Positions 11,801-26,800 of a stretch of DNA of 64,000 nucleotides are shown here, in pieces. The stretch is from Dendrobium chrysotoxum. Taxonomy: Eukaryota > Streptophyta > Magnoliopsida > Asparagales > Orchidaceae. The notes beneath the pieces were generated by a model. That model searched no databases, had not been told where the DNA came from, and worked only from the letters and a program-made list of their open reading frames with translations. Location of the stretch: the NCBI GenBank assembly GCA_019925795.1, contig CM034311.1, forward strand, positions 45,913,374 to 45,977,373. The letters run 5' to 3'. Position 1 is the stretch's first letter; the number at the start of each line of letters is the position of its first letter. Made by a program: the position numbers and the translations under genes.

Positions 11801-14800
11801 ATAAAACAAAAAGATCATTTAAATTGCAAAGATTGTAAAGTTATTCCAAATGAAATTTTATTTACCCAGCATTACTTATTAGTTTTAACTTTAAGATGAA
11901 AAGACGGAATATAAAAATAAAGTAATATACTATCCTAAGATTAGATGAAGACTTTAAAGAACACAAATAAAATTATTTTAAAATTGGAATTCAAGTTCTT
12001 AAGATTTTGACTGTGCAAGAGAAAGCTAATGTTATGTGAAAAAAAACTAGTAATATTAAGAATCTTACAAAATATGTGTTTGGAGTACTAAAAAAAGTTC
12101 ATAATAGAAAAAATAGTTGGTGGTGGAATCAAAATGTAATATAAATGATAAAAAATAAAAAACTTTGTTATAAAAATTAATTTAAATGCAAAAGCTAAAA
12201 AAATTGGAAAATATATAAAGAGAAACATAAAGAGTCTAAGAAAATAATAAGCGATGCAAAGAATTTAGCTTTCAATAATCTATATAATAGATTAAATACT
12301 AGGAAGGGCAGAATATATATGTATAAGTTAGTCAAGCAAAGAGATAGGAAAAGTAAAAATTTAGTTCAAGTGAATTGCATTAATGATGAAGATCAAAAAG
12401 TATTTTTATTAGAAAAGAATATTCAACATGGGTGAATAAAATAATTTGATAAGTTTTCAATGAATATTATGAGAATACGATTGATTTTAGTGACCTTAAC
12501 ATCCTAAATGAAATAGAGATTTGTCTTTATCGTATGATACGGCACCTGCCCCCCTTTGCTCGGTAGAAGTCCAGGGGCCGAAAGGCTCTGGTTTTGTGGG
12601 TCCCAACACCCCATTTCAGACCTATAGGAGGAGAAGGATTAATGGGAGATTATTGAGGAAATGTGAGGTGCATTTATGGTGGGATTAGGGCTGATTTTAA
12701 GGGAAAAAATTTGTATGTGGGGGGATTATGTGAAGGATTTTCGGAAGTAGTTTTTCTTAGATGATTTTGGGTTCCTAGTTGTTGAACTGTGAATCAATTG
12801 AATCATGTGTTTTTTAAGATTGTTATTTCAGCTTTATTAGAGTTGTTCTTACATACCATTGTTGTTTTCTCTTGATTTTGGTGATTGTTTTTCGTTGTTT
12901 GGTGTTGATTTCATTTTGGTGGCTGTTTTGGGTGCTGATTTAATCTTCAAATCATATCAAATTGGTATCAGAGCAAAATTTTTAGACCGATGGCCGACAG
13001 AAGAGTTAAGGCGTTGAAAGAAAAATTGGAGAGGATGTAGTGAAACTGCGAACGAATGTGGGATCGTTGTATGAACATTTTTCAACGATGCAAGGAAGGT
13101 TTGGGAATCTAGAGGAGATGATAAAGCGGATGTTAGAGTTTCAAACTAAAGCGGCTCTGCTGGAAGCAAGTAGGAATCAGGGAAATGAGATGCCAATTGG
13201 AGACACAAAGGTGAAAATTTTAGGAGAGGAGGGAATACCCCACCTTGAGCCTCTATTGAGAAGAGGGATGGATAGGGAATATGGAGGTAGGAGGGAATGG
13301 AAAGAAGAGAACAAGCAGACTGAATTTGAAGGAAGAGAAGGATATGAAAGGAGAAAGGAGGAGAGGAACCATGAAGAGACCTTAATGCTCACTTCATGGG
13401 AGGCATGGGGAGCGGTAGGGGAGATCCGAAGGTCAACAAATTGAAAATGCTGGTGTTTGAAGGCGAGGATGCGCGGTGGATTTATAGAGTGGAGAGATAT
13501 TTTACAGTGAACGGGTTGACGGAAGGGAAAAGGCTTATGGCGGCGGCTCTATTTCTCGAGGGGACTATTATGAGCAGTTGTTTGCTTTGACACAGGTGGG
13601 AACGGTCATGGAGTACCAAGAGAGATTTGAGCTTCTGTCGGAACATTTAAGGAGACTATTTGAGACGGTGTTAGAGAGCAATTTCATGAAGGGGCTCAAA
13701 CCAGAGCTAAAAGCCACTATGCGGTTGGCAAGATCCTGTGACTTGAGAGGCTATGGAGTTAGCACAGTTGATAGAGGATAAGAATTCACTTGAAAGGAAT
13801 AGTAAAGGGAATGATTTTGAAGGTTCTTACCGCACGACGACCACCTTCCTTGCACTTAGGGTGTCGACTATATCGAGTCAAAGGGAAGCTCCAAAGGAGA
13901 AAGGTTTGGAAACTCGGCCGAGAAGGAACTTTAAACGACTAACCGATACGGAGCTGCAGGACAAACGAGCTAAGGGGCTATGTTTTAGGTGCGACGAGAA
14001 GTTTACATCGGGCCATAGGTGTAAAAATGGCACCTTGTAGGACCCTTTTATTTATGGCAAGGAGGAGATGGGCGGTGTAGAGACAAAAGGAGAAGTGGCA
14101 AAGGAAGAGGAGCCCTTACACTTGGAGATGGTAGAGGTTTCGTTGAATTTTATAGTGGGATTCACCCCGAATCACACTATGAAGATGAGGGAACAGATAG
14201 GCGGGGAAGCGGTGGCAATTTTGGTGGCAACCCACAATTTCATATCCAATCAAGTGGTTGACAAGCTTGGGCTAAAGATGGTAGACACGAGAGGCTTTGG
14301 GGTGATGACGGGCACATGGAAGGTGGAGAATAGCAATGTATCTATCAGGAATTGGTGGTGGAGTTGCAAGGGATTCACATCAAGGAGGATTTTCTTCCAT
14401 TGGAGTTGGGAAGTACAAATCTGATCTTTAGATATGAAGTGGCTACAAACCTTGGTGGAAGCTAAGGTGGACTGAAAGGCTGTAGTTTTGGGAGGGAAAT
14501 ATGATAGTTTATTTAAGGGTAATTAGGTTGTTTTATTTTCATTATGTGATTTATGTTTGCTATAGTTTTCTTAGGAGTTGTTCCTAGCAGCATCTAGGGT
14601 TTGTGGGAGATCTGATCTACCTCTTGAATAGTAGATTACTTGTATCTTTTATTTCAGATGAAGAGATAATAAAAAATCAGCTACTGTCTTTCTATTTTAG
14701 CAATTTTTTCCTCTCTATTTGTTGTTTTTACATCCAAGACGCATCAAATTAGTATCAGAGCGAGGTTTTTTGAGACAATGGTAGCAAAGAAGGTGAATGT

Positions 14801-17800
14801 GTTGAAAGGCGAAATTGAGCAATTCAAATCCAATTGGAGGAGAAATTGTCAACCCTCGAAGGAAGATTTTCAACTATGGAGAATCGGATGAAGAGCTAAT
14901 TTGTGAGGTTGGAGGAGATGATCAAGAAGTTCATAGAGATGCAATTCAAAACTCCACCGACAGTTCTGATGGCTAACCCTAACTACGATTTGACTGGGAT
15001 TCCCTTAGCTGAATCTAGGGAAAAAAGATCGAGTGAGAAGAGTTCGAAGAGGAGAGTTTCTTCCATCAAAAGAGACCGCCTAGGGCACCGATGAGGGGCG
15101 AAATAGGATTTTCGAATGAGGGGACAACAAAGAGTGAATTTTTTGGTGGAGGTGGTAGGGTGGCCGACCACTATGAGAGGTATTTCGGGCAAGGGGAGTG
15201 GGTCATCAGAGGAGGGGGTCAAGAGCCACCTTCTAGGGCTCCGATAAGGGACATAATAGGGTTTTCAGATGGGGGGACAACAGGAAGGGAGTTTCTTGGT
15301 GGAGGTGGTGGGGTGGCCGGCCACTATAGGAAATCTTTTGGGCAAGGTGAGTGGACGACCAAAGGAGGGGGACAAGCCGAGCTATGGGGATTGAGTCATG
15401 TGAGGTAGGTGGCAGAAAGGTGGGATTGCCATGCTCGATACACGGGGGAAACATGGAGGGATTACGAAAATCAATACACTGGAGGAGGAAGAAACTATTG
15501 GGGCAGTAGTGATTCTAGGGTGAGAAAGTTGAAGATGTGAATGATGGATGACAAGGAAGAGGAGTAACTTAGAACTTTCAACAAACAAATTGAAGAGGAT
15601 AAAAAAATAACCATCTCAAGGAATAATCTTATTGAGCTGCCAATTCGTTCTTAGGATCCTGGGTTTATTGTTCAGAGGTACTTATCAGGTGGAATGATTT
15701 GTCAGAGGACGAAGCCACGTGACAACCATATGAGATGATCAGGAGATCGTTCCCATCTTCCACCTTGAGGACAATGTGCTTTTTTGGGGAGAAAGTATTG
15801 ATACGCCATGGGGCCCACCTTGTAGGCCCAAGGGAGTTAACATATCACACCTCATTTTGACACCCCCCCTACAGTCAACTTGGAGCGTAACAGAAAAGGA
15901 GAACCTATTACACTTGCAGTGCAACCACTACTAATGAGTTAGAGCTCAATAAAATACGCAAGCAATGTATGAGAAATAATAAACATGTTTGCAATCAATT
16001 GAAACCAATGTAGGAATTTCTATAAAAAATCATAAGCCTTATAAAACATCATTTATTGTTCTGTTTAGTATTCAACACTTTTAGGCAAGTCAAATGAGGA
16101 ATATAGGCTTTTGCATACTAACAACTCTCTAATTCAAGGTTGAGTCAATATTCTCAATTTTTAGAATTGAGGCTGCTCTCTCATTCAAGGTTGGGTTCGA
16201 AATCCCAACTTTTAGAAGTGAGAGAGTGTAGGGTATGTTTTGTATAGCTTCCCTAAGGCATATCTCATCAAGTCTTTCGCCTTTACTTGTGTGGGTCCAT
16301 CTCCCATATATGACTTATCTCATTAGTCTTTTCATTTACCCTTTTAATACTTTTCACATTTTCATAAAAATCATCAAAATTGTTATTGAAATAAATACTT
16401 GATGAATCAGTTATAAAATACATAATGAAACTAAAATAATGCTATCACAATCAAATAAAAATGTGGTCACAATTATATAAAGTATTACTATTTTCTATAC
16501 CAAAATTTGAGTATCTCATCTCGTTCTCTAGGGTAGTAGGGTAAATTTAATCACCTGAAATATCAGAGCCTATTTTCCTCTTATATACAACATAAAGAAT
16601 ACATTTTGAGAGGACATCCAACCTTGGAGAGTCTATCAGAGACGGGGCCGACGATCTACGGCCACGATCGTACCGATTTATTTTTGAGTCATTTTATGTA
16701 TTTGATTTATTTATGCACTTTTTCCGTTTCTACCCTCACTTAAGGGCCTAGTCATGTGTAAGCCCTAGGGGCATGTTGGTCTTTTATGCTCTTTCATTGT
16801 ATGAGGCTATTTAAAAGCCACTTCCTATTCTTTTGAGAATAATGAATGATATTATGAAAATTTTCCTGCATTGTGACTTGGAGAGCTTTGAGAGAGAGAG
16901 AGAGAGCTTTGGTGAGAACCCTAGATGAGGGAGACGGATCACCCACCAGCCGCAGGAAGCGTCCAGACTTGTGGTTATTTTTCTTTCCTCTAACTCCCCT
17001 CCCCCTTTCCTTCATAGCCGCCGGCCAAGAACCCACTCCCTCCTTTAACCTCCGGCCGCCCCTCCCTTTCTCCCTCTCTCGGTCAAATCCCATCACCCCC
17101 ACAAAATCCGGCCGACCCCCCCCCCCCCCCCCCCTCTCTCTTCCACCACTAAGCCGCCAGCCACAAAAGCAAAGCCTTAGCTGCCATCCACTATCTCTTC
17201 TCCTCTCCCTCTAAGTTTCAAACCAAGTCATTACAACTTTCCTTATTGGCCACATCTTAAATTAGGAAAGTATTTCAAAATTCGAATTTCAAATCAATTT
17301 GAATTAAGGTTGCTTTCCTAAAATAAGTTGACATAAATTAGGAAAGTTTTCATTCAGATTTTCTATCAATTAAATCTGAATAAAAAAAAGGATTTGATTT
17401 GAATTCTCTTTCTTAACTTAGATTTCTTGAATTGGCAATCAATTAAAGCCCCAATCCCTCCCTTCTCTCAATAGCCGCCGGCCCCTCTCCCCTTTATTTT
17501 GGAATTTGAATTTCAAATTCTCTCCCAATTACCTCTCCCAATTAAATCTAAAGTAAAATTCAAATTTTGGACCATCCCCCCCTCCCTTAAAATAAAATCC
17601 TACATCGGGAACTAGAGTCCCTTTCCCTCTCCCACATGGTCGGCCACTACCCCATACCCTCCCACTTAAATTAATCAACCAAATCCTGAAATTTTCCCTA
17701 CCCAAATTGCTGTCCAGATTTCTGGACAGATTCTGCATGCTGTCCAAAATTATGGAGCCTTGGAAAGCTGTTGTCCAGAGTTTTCCAGAGCCAATACCTA

Positions 17801-20800
17801 CTATTCAGGCCTTCATAGCTGCTGTCCGGAAGTTTCGGCTTGCTGTCCAGAACATTTCAGCAAGGAGCTTTGCTGTCCAGCCCTCTGGAAAGAAGCCGTT
17901 TGCTATCAAGAAGCATTAATACCTTAAAATATGCTGTTCCCAGATGTATGGAGGATCCAGAACTGTGGGCTACGAAAATTCGCACCTGGCCTCCCCGTTT
18001 GCTTCTTGGGGAAGTTTTAACGGATTAAGTTCCGGGGTAAATTTTGGAAGGCAGATGGGTTTGTAGATAAGACACTAGTCAGAGATTTCGCCCTCATTTT
18101 GCAAGGACTTTATGATGTGAGTTCTGGTTTCCTATAGGTGCAAGCCCCTATAGTTAATTACCCCTCCCGATCACGATAGAGAACTTTCGATTAAAATTAG
18201 TCGTCAATCAGATACGTAGAGATACGTGTTATCTGGCATATAGTAGCAGCATAGGCTTATGATGTTGAAAATTTTGGAGATTTGATATTTAAAATTAGAA
18301 ATTTCACTATCTTGCACTTAAAGCGGATGGTGGGGGAATGGATGATGAGCTCGATCAAGATCCCATGGTTCCGTCGTCCCAGGCCATCGTGATCCCTGGT
18401 CTACTTAGTGAGAGGAGGTAGTCGACCCAACCTGACAGAAGGATCCTTGTCAGCAGCCATGGGTTGCTTCGTCCAAGGGTACCTGATAGACCTGGGGTGG
18501 GTATTTGCCTAAGGGGACAAATTTGAATCTATCTTAGCTAAAAGAGGGCTTTGTGCCCTATCAACCATATCCTATTGATTCATATCTCAAGATTTGATGT
18601 CATTAAGGAACGTATTGGCTCTGGCAATAACCGTTATCTTGTGGTGCCATTTGGTGGCAAAACCACTCGGTTTAGAAGGCCCCGAGTCATAACCGTTTAC
18701 CTGCAGTGCCATTTGGCGGCAAAACTGCCGGTTAGAGAACACGCACCACATCCTTACTGGTAGGAGATTGTTTTGAGAATGAATCCTAGTGATATTCTCG
18801 ACCAGACATTAACTCTATGTGAGCTGAAGTAATTTTTCAATTTGTCCACCTCGGCAAACTGTTGCGAAGAGTGGATGAATTTTACTTTAAGTGTTTTAAT
18901 GGATTATTTCAATTTTAAATATTTTGAATTTTGATGATTTCGAGATTTTTTGAATTTTTGGGTATTTGGTTGGAGTTTTAAAAATATTTGAAATTAACCC
19001 CTCCGGTTGAGATCTACAGTCAACACGGTCAACATCGGGATGACTTTGAGGTCACTGAAAAATATCTGAATTTTATAAAAGTTTAAAGGCATTTTGAAAT
19101 ATTTGAAATTGATCCATTCGGTTGAGATCTGCATTTTGTGAGAATTCAGAATTTATGGAAGTTTGGAGGCATTTGAAATGGTTGGAGTTAACCCCTTCGG
19201 TTGAGATCTACGTTCAACACGGCCATCATTGGGGTGTTTATGGGAAATTTCAATCATGGATTGAACCTTGTCAACTCTGTCGAGCTGTCGACAGAGAATC
19301 GAGTTTCGTAGGCTTTAGACCTTTGTTAATGAATTTCTTTGTTCATAAGCCTTGAAGGCCTAATATGAACATATAAAACAGATATCCCGGTTGACACCTT
19401 AACCGTATATCTGTTTGATAGTTCGAGTCGTGTTGACTCCTATCTGTCAACGTAGAAGGATCGGGCTCAAACTTGAATTTATTTATTGACTCGTGCAGCA
19501 TCCTGTTGACCTCATTTTTGTATGAGCTCAGTAGGACCAATATAGACCTTAGGATCTTTCCAATCCTTAGGATCAATCTTAACCATAGGATCAATCTGAT
19601 CTTAGATCAATCCAAACTTTAAGATCAATCCAAATTCAAATCAATCCTGACCCCAGATCAATACAATTTAAGACAAATCTAGATTCTAGGATTCTCCTAG
19701 ACTTCAGACCCTAGGATCTATGCTAGACCCTAGGATTCTACCTGACTCTAGATCATATGATCCTCTTAGATCCTAGGATTTTCTTAGGACTTCTAGATTC
19801 TAGGATCTTCCCAGACTCCAGTCCCTAGGATCTATTCTAGACCCTAGGATTCCCTTAAGCTGATTTGGACCCTAGGACCTATTCTAAACCCTAGGATTCC
19901 TCTAGATCAATCCAAGCTTCAATTCATTCTAAACTTAATTCAAATCCTATCATTCAAGCTCAAAATCCAATTCAAAATCAAATTTCCAGATTCAAATCCA
20001 AGGCCAAAGGTCTAAGTCCTGAAAACCTTTTCCAGCAAATTTTTGAACACCTCAAAACCCTATCAAATAACCTCTGATTCAAGATCTATCAGTTCCACAC
20101 TGATGTGACATGTCTCTAGAGGCAACCCTCCAAATTTGAGCTCATTCTGAGGTCTCTAACCCTAGAAACTGAATTGAAATCCAAAGGCTGTAAAACCTTC
20201 AAATATTTACAGTCTATGCCACTGGACCTGCCATCCAGTGGATCCTGACCTTGAAGCTTTCTCCAAAGCTCCAAATCACTTCCAGACCCTTGATTATGAC
20301 TTATTGAGTATTAAACTGCATTTTGTTGGACTCAATTTGACACCCAGTTGACCAGGGGTCAAAATGACCAAAATACCCCTATGAGGTGTAACTGGTCACT
20401 TGAACCAAATGAGCTCCAAATCAAATGCAGTCACTTCCAGCAAGTTTCAAATATTAAACCAAACCTGTTGGACCCACTTCCAGCCCCTGGTTCAACCTGG
20501 TTGACCAAGTCAACCTAGTTTGACCAAACGGGCCTTTATGGGTCAAAACAGGTCATTTTGACCAAATGACCTCCCCAGACCTTGGGACCACCACCATTGG
20601 TCTCCAAATGTCATTTCAAATCTGTTGAGCCTATTTCCAGACCCTGGACCCACCTGGTTGACCAAGTCAACCGGAGTTGACCTAAAAGGCCCATTAAGGG
20701 CCCAAATAGGTCATTTTGACCAAATGACCTCTCCAGACCTTGAGACCACCACCAGCAGACTCAGAATGTCATTCTGAACTGGTTGGACCCAATCCTTGAC

Positions 20801-23800
20801 CCTAGGTCAACTTGGTTGACCAAGTCAACCCAGTTGACCCATTAAGCCCATTAAAGGCCCAAATAGGTGATTTGACCCAAATGGCCTATTTAAACCCTCA
20901 AACCACTCCTACTAGACTTCAAATACCATTTGAGACTAATCCAGCCCAGACCCTGGCCCTGGGTCAACCTGGTTGACCAGGTCAACTCAGGTTGACCACT
21001 TTCAACCCTTAAGCTTATTCATTTTGAATCAAGCTCCACATCAGCTTCAAACCCAGTCAAACTTCCTTGATTGCATTTCCCAATGATTTAGATTTGACTG
21101 GACCCATTGATCCAGTCAACAGTTGACTTGGTTAACTGAACCCAAAGTCAGTCAAAGTTGATTCACATGACTCAACTTAGTACATTTGATCAAATCAATA
21201 TATCCAAATCTTACCAAACCATTCAAACTCTCATATCCATTTCAAAAAAATGATTTAAACCCATTCAAACATATTGGGAATCAAACTATGCTCAAGTTGA
21301 CCAAGTCAACTACAAGATTTGGTCAAATCACTTTAGTTTCCTTTCCAAAATTTGAGCATGCTATTTTAAGACCTTTGAATCATCAATCCAGCACCCATTA
21401 ATCCTCTTGATTGCCACCTCACCAAAGTTGAACCTGTTGACTGGTCAAACCAGTCAACAAATGGTCAAAAGACCATGAAATGGCCAAATCCCTTGGATTA
21501 AATTAATCCTCCCCATGCCAAATCAGCTCCAGCTGTGTGAGCTCCCTCTGGAACCTTCTTAGAGGCATTTCCAGCCTTTGGATGGAAATCAAACAGCCCT
21601 CAAGGTTCTTTTGCTCAAGTGGGGACCAATATGCACTTTCCACATCATTGCACTATTGGTCCTTTTATTCCCTGTTGTTCTAACTGCCAAGGGACACCTG
21701 GCTGCCATCTAGGAGCTCTCCTAATGAATCCTAGCCCTCCATTTGATCTAGACAAGATTGAATAGGGTAATAGGTTGAATAGAGAGCTCATTCTTCAACT
21801 AGACCTTCTCTCTCTATTATCTCCATCTCCAGACTAGAGCTATTTTCGTTTTAGCTCCTGTGGGTTCCCTCAAGCCTCTCCGACCAAAACCCGACCATCA
21901 GGAGCTTGCTGGCGACGATCCTCCGGCCATTCAAACATCAAAGTCCGTCCAGCCCTTATACCCATCGATCTGAACCATTTCAGCTTTGGACTTCTTCTAG
22001 AGGATTAATCTAGGACAATCAACAAGCTCAACAAGCCTTCAATCATCCAAAATGATAAATCCTATCAAGGTAACGAGCTAACCCTAGCTTAATCTATTTG
22101 AGTTTAAATAACTTTTTAGAAAGCACTTTTTAAACCGCAAAAACAAATCCCCATGGTGTGTTTAATCATGTAGAAGCTCTGTTTAAATTTCCAATCGATT
22201 TGGTTTAGTCGTTTGCGAAAATAGGCTTTCTTCATCATATAGGGCTTAGATAACAGTTCGCATGAACTGTATACGCTTTGGACCGTTGATGTCCCGATCA
22301 ACGGTCCAGATGGCGGGATCCTTTTGTTTCATCCGACCGTGTATCTCTTCCGGCTGCATAGGTCAACCGTCTGGTGAAATCCTGTCCATGGATTTCAAAT
22401 GGCGGAAAATCAGACGGTCTCCGTGAACCCGCTGACGTGGATTAATCGTTTACGCGTTTTGTTAAAAGATGCGCCGCCGCCGGTCTTATATATATATATA
22501 TATTAATATTCATTTTAAATCTGGTTTTCTAAAAAAAATCATAATAAAATAATTACTTATCCAAAATATACGTGTAATAACTCTTTCTCTTCAGTTTTTC
22601 ATCCCCTTTATTTTAAAAATAAAATTAAATAAAAATTCTAAGTATATGGAGAGTTATTTAGCTTTGAGTATTTTCAATATTTCCTTAATAACTCTTTATA
22701 TATTTATTTAATTAATCCCAAATTTAAATAGGATAATCTAGAGAGCCTTAGATGCATCCAGTAATTTTCTTACATTTATTTGAGCTATACTTTAGTAGTT
22801 ATTAAATTTTCAAGTTTAAGAGTGTTTATATATCTTCTATATTTTAAAATTATATTATAAATAAATTTTAACTTTATTGCATGCATTTAGACCCTCATTG
22901 GAACCTTTAAACAGAGCTTCATCAAGAAAAATAAACCTATGAGGATTTAATAAATATTTGGAGAATAACTATAATGTATTGAAACTTCATTTCATTTTGA
23001 TTATTCCTCAAATCTTCAATCAATTGGATTCAATCTTTAACTAAGTGAGAACATCATGTTTTCTTTGATGTAACTTAGTTTAATTGAATCCATTTGACAT
23101 ATCAATGTCTTGTAATTAAACTTTCAAATGCTTAAGTCTCATTATGATTTGAACATTTGGAAATTCATTCACTTTCATCATGCCTAATTTAACACGCTTG
23201 ATTCATATTTGTTTGATATGATTGTAACTAGTGTTCAAAGGGTTAAATTAATATTGATTTTAATCTCCCATAACCTAGTGACACTTAAGAACAAAAATTA
23301 GGAATGGGTCTTAGTGAACTTAGTCATATTTAGGATTCATTTCACACATCCCTTTTGGGATGAAATTTAAACATAGAAACCTCATGTCATATACCTTATG
23401 ATCAATACACTTTGATTGGACATTAATCAACCTTCAAGCAAATCTTTATGTTCTTTAATTCTTTATTAAAGGCTTAATGTCAATAATTTTCTAATAAATA
23501 AAATAAAATCTTTAAAAATCTAAAATAACTCCAATTAGTCCTAATCAATTCTAAATCAAATGCACATTCATTAAAAATTAAAATCAAGCTTAAAACTCTC
23601 GATTAAATCTCAATGGACCCTTAAACACCCTTAATCAAGTTCCAATTAAAATAATAATTCAAATCAAATTAAGTAAAGTTCAAGAATTGACTTTAATCAA
23701 ACTTAAATTAAATATAGAATCATTAAAAAAATTAGAATTTAAATTCAAATTCTTTAAATCTTAATTAATTCACAAAATACCCTTAATTAAAACTTAGTTA

Positions 23801-26800
23801 AATAAATACCATTAAATTCATTAAGATTTGAATAAATTTCAAATAATATCAAAAATATTAAGTTAATTGAATTAAAATCAAATTAATATCAGAAATATTT
23901 AAAATTCAATTTCAAACATTTTTCTACTTAAAATTCAATTAATAATCCAATAATTAAATAATCCCATTAATAATTAATTAAATAATTAGGATTCATCTCC
24001 TATTGACTTGAAACTTTGAACACTTAAACATATTGACATTCTCAGCCTTAGGAATTAATTCTCACTGAATTTTAAAGTCATTAAGCCCATTAATCAACCT
24101 AATCAAACTTAAACCTTAATTAAGCCATTTAACCTTCCAGAAATTGTAATAAATCAAATTTAAATACAAAAAAATATATATAATACCTCAAACTGACCAG
24201 AATCAAACCCTTAATTAATGAAAAATAAAAGCCCCTTGACTGGACTTCAAAATTAAGTTTAATTTAAGTTTAATTGAAATTCAATATTTAATTAATTTAA
24301 TTAATTAAAAATAATTAAAAATTCCAAAAATTTCTCAAACACTTGAAGATCACTCCTTAGGTCATTCCTGACCTTTGGAGTTGATTTCAAGGAGTTTGGA
24401 GATCATTTGGATCCAAATCACAAAAAGGGTCTCTAATTAAACAATTTTAAAAATTCATTAAATAGTCAAAACTTCAAAAATTCATAACTAATTCAAATGA
24501 ACTCCAAATTGAGCAAACTCAAAGGCATACAACTCATCTTAAGGTCTAATATTTATCAAAAATATTAAGTTTCCAGAAATCAATTAAATTTGAAAAAATC
24601 AACTTTTGGTCAAACTTAGTTCAAATTCAAGTCAAAACTTCAAACCTTTATAGTAAAATCTAGAAAAATCCAATTTCAGTGTACTTACTGTCTAACTGAT
24701 CGTATTAAGGTCTAGTATTTTAATAAAATATTAACTTTCCAGAAAACACTTTAAATAAAAAAGTCAATTTTTAACCCCTTAATTAAATCATTAAAATAAT
24801 CAAAAAAAAAATTCCAAAATTCAACATATCATTCAAAATTCCAGAAAATATTAATTCAAACTTAAAACCAGCAACCAACCAATTCTAATTAAAATTTTAA
24901 TCAACCTTCAAACCTTAATCAAACTCAAATCACTTAATTATATCGGGTACCACTGGGTAACCCAGGCCTACGAGGCTATTAAATTAGCCCCAAGGAAGGT
25001 GAAATAAACTTCATGGCCTCGGTGTACAACAAAGGTGATATCCAATAAACAATCAAAAGCAAATTTGAAATTAATTTCAAGTCATTAAGATTTAAACTCA
25101 AATTAAAACTTTCTTGAAACCTTTCAACCAACCAGAACCTCAAGCAACTTCAATCAAGTGCCTATTTAGGACATATCAAAGCCACACAGCCTACCTCACA
25201 CACTTTAGGTGCTTTGCTAGGACAACCAACTCTAATCTAAGGCTAGGCCGGTGTTTACTTTTCTGTTACTTGCGTGTGCCGTGTTTTCCGTGGTTTTCAT
25301 TGCATGCTGGTTGCTAGATTTAAGTAATTGATGTTGATGTGATTGTTTATTTATTTAATGCATTCTGTGTTGATTTGATTGTACGTTAGATCTACCCCTA
25401 AGCTAGGGACGATTTATACTAATTCCATCTTATGCAGGTGGCCATGCTCATACAGGGCATTAATTAAAGGGGGCAAAATTATAATTATTAAATTGCACAG
25501 GTGCTAAACATGCTTAAGTCCCCCTTTAAATCAAAAAGAGCATGGCCAAGTGTGGCTGTGATTGAGCATTTTTAATTTCAATATATTAACTGCTTGGGAT
25601 GTTTATATAAACTGCTGATTATTAGGATGACCCTGCAGGTTGTTGAGTCTAGATTTTTAATTTCAATTGATGTAATTTGAATGTAAATTGAGTTGTAAAT
25701 TTAAAGTGATTTGAGATTGAGATGTTTAAACATCCAATTTGGAATCCAAAGAGGAAGGAACATCCCTTAGGGGAGAGTTCCTATCCATTTGGAGATCTAA
25801 ATTAGGATGAAGTTTAAACATCCAAAGAGAAAAGATAACACCCCTATTCAGGGGGAGTTTCTTTTCATTTGGATATCCAGACCCGACGATCCAAGGAGTT
25901 CCAAGAAGACGAAGAAGTGAAGAACGAGAAGAATCTCAAATCTCAAAGTCACTTGAGTCTTAGGAGTAGAATCCGGGTTGTAGTCAGTGGTACCCGGTCA
26001 CTTTACTTTACTGCAGACCCTGGGTTGTATAATTAAGTGGCACTTGCCACATGGACTTTCAGTTTGAGCATTTATTTAATTAATTTAATTATTTAATTGA
26101 TTTGATTACTTGATGTTGATTGCGATTAAGGACTTGCATGCTTTTAGTAGTTTATTTAGCGCTTATTGCATGTCGTATTTGATTTAGCCTGGAACCCGAT
26201 CGGAGGCTCGTGAGGGTACGGTCATAAACCTTTTCTACTTAAGCAAAATTAAAAATTTTAAGCTCAGATAGAAACTCTAACGCTCTTAAGAAGTAAACCC
26301 GGACTCGCCGGGAGTTTTTCATGCATCATATTGAACTTTTCTCTACCTTGTTAGGCACCTCCCCGCCTGCGGGTTCTGGCAGACCACCTGACCTATTAGG
26401 GTGCAGTTCTGTCCAAGGGGATGTTGTGCAATCTCTAGGATAAAATCTATTTTTTTAAGCCTAATTTTAAAACTGCTTCATATTGATTTAAGCATTTTAT
26501 CGAGTCAACTAGCATGCATTGCATTAGATACAAATTAAATTTGAGTCTAAATCTTAATTGCATTTCTAGCTTAAGCATTTAACCCAACATATGTTAAGGG
26601 GTCAATTAGGATCTGCTCTAGATGTCGACCCCAATTCTTTAAACCAATCTTAATCAATGTTCCTAGCTACTCTACATTTAAAAGACTTTGACTCATGGTT
26701 TTAAAGCGTTTAGGTGGTTTAGCTGGCTCCCTAATCCAGGCCGGGGTAAGTCCAGGATTGCATTGCATTAGCTAGGATTCAGGTCACTGATTTTCAGTAC

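Larger units (their letters stand above)
12535..14487 (+). mobile_element. Partial Ty3/gypsy element: 5' LTR, gag, protease
   Basis: The LTR is 12535-12959 (TGATACGGC...CATATCA). The primer site TTGGTATCAGAGC, complementary to initiator tRNA-Met, follows at about 12962-12974. Gag and protease follow with frameshifts. It ends abruptly against a truncated LTR of a different subfamily at about 14488, so RT, RNase H, integrase and its own 3' LTR are gone. Confidence 0.88.

Noticed and set aside
16794..17214. Overlapping proline/serine-rich and glycine/arginine-rich ORFs on both strands
   Set aside because: Same C-rich LTR leader as elsewhere. It includes a long C homopolymer and has no conserved domain.
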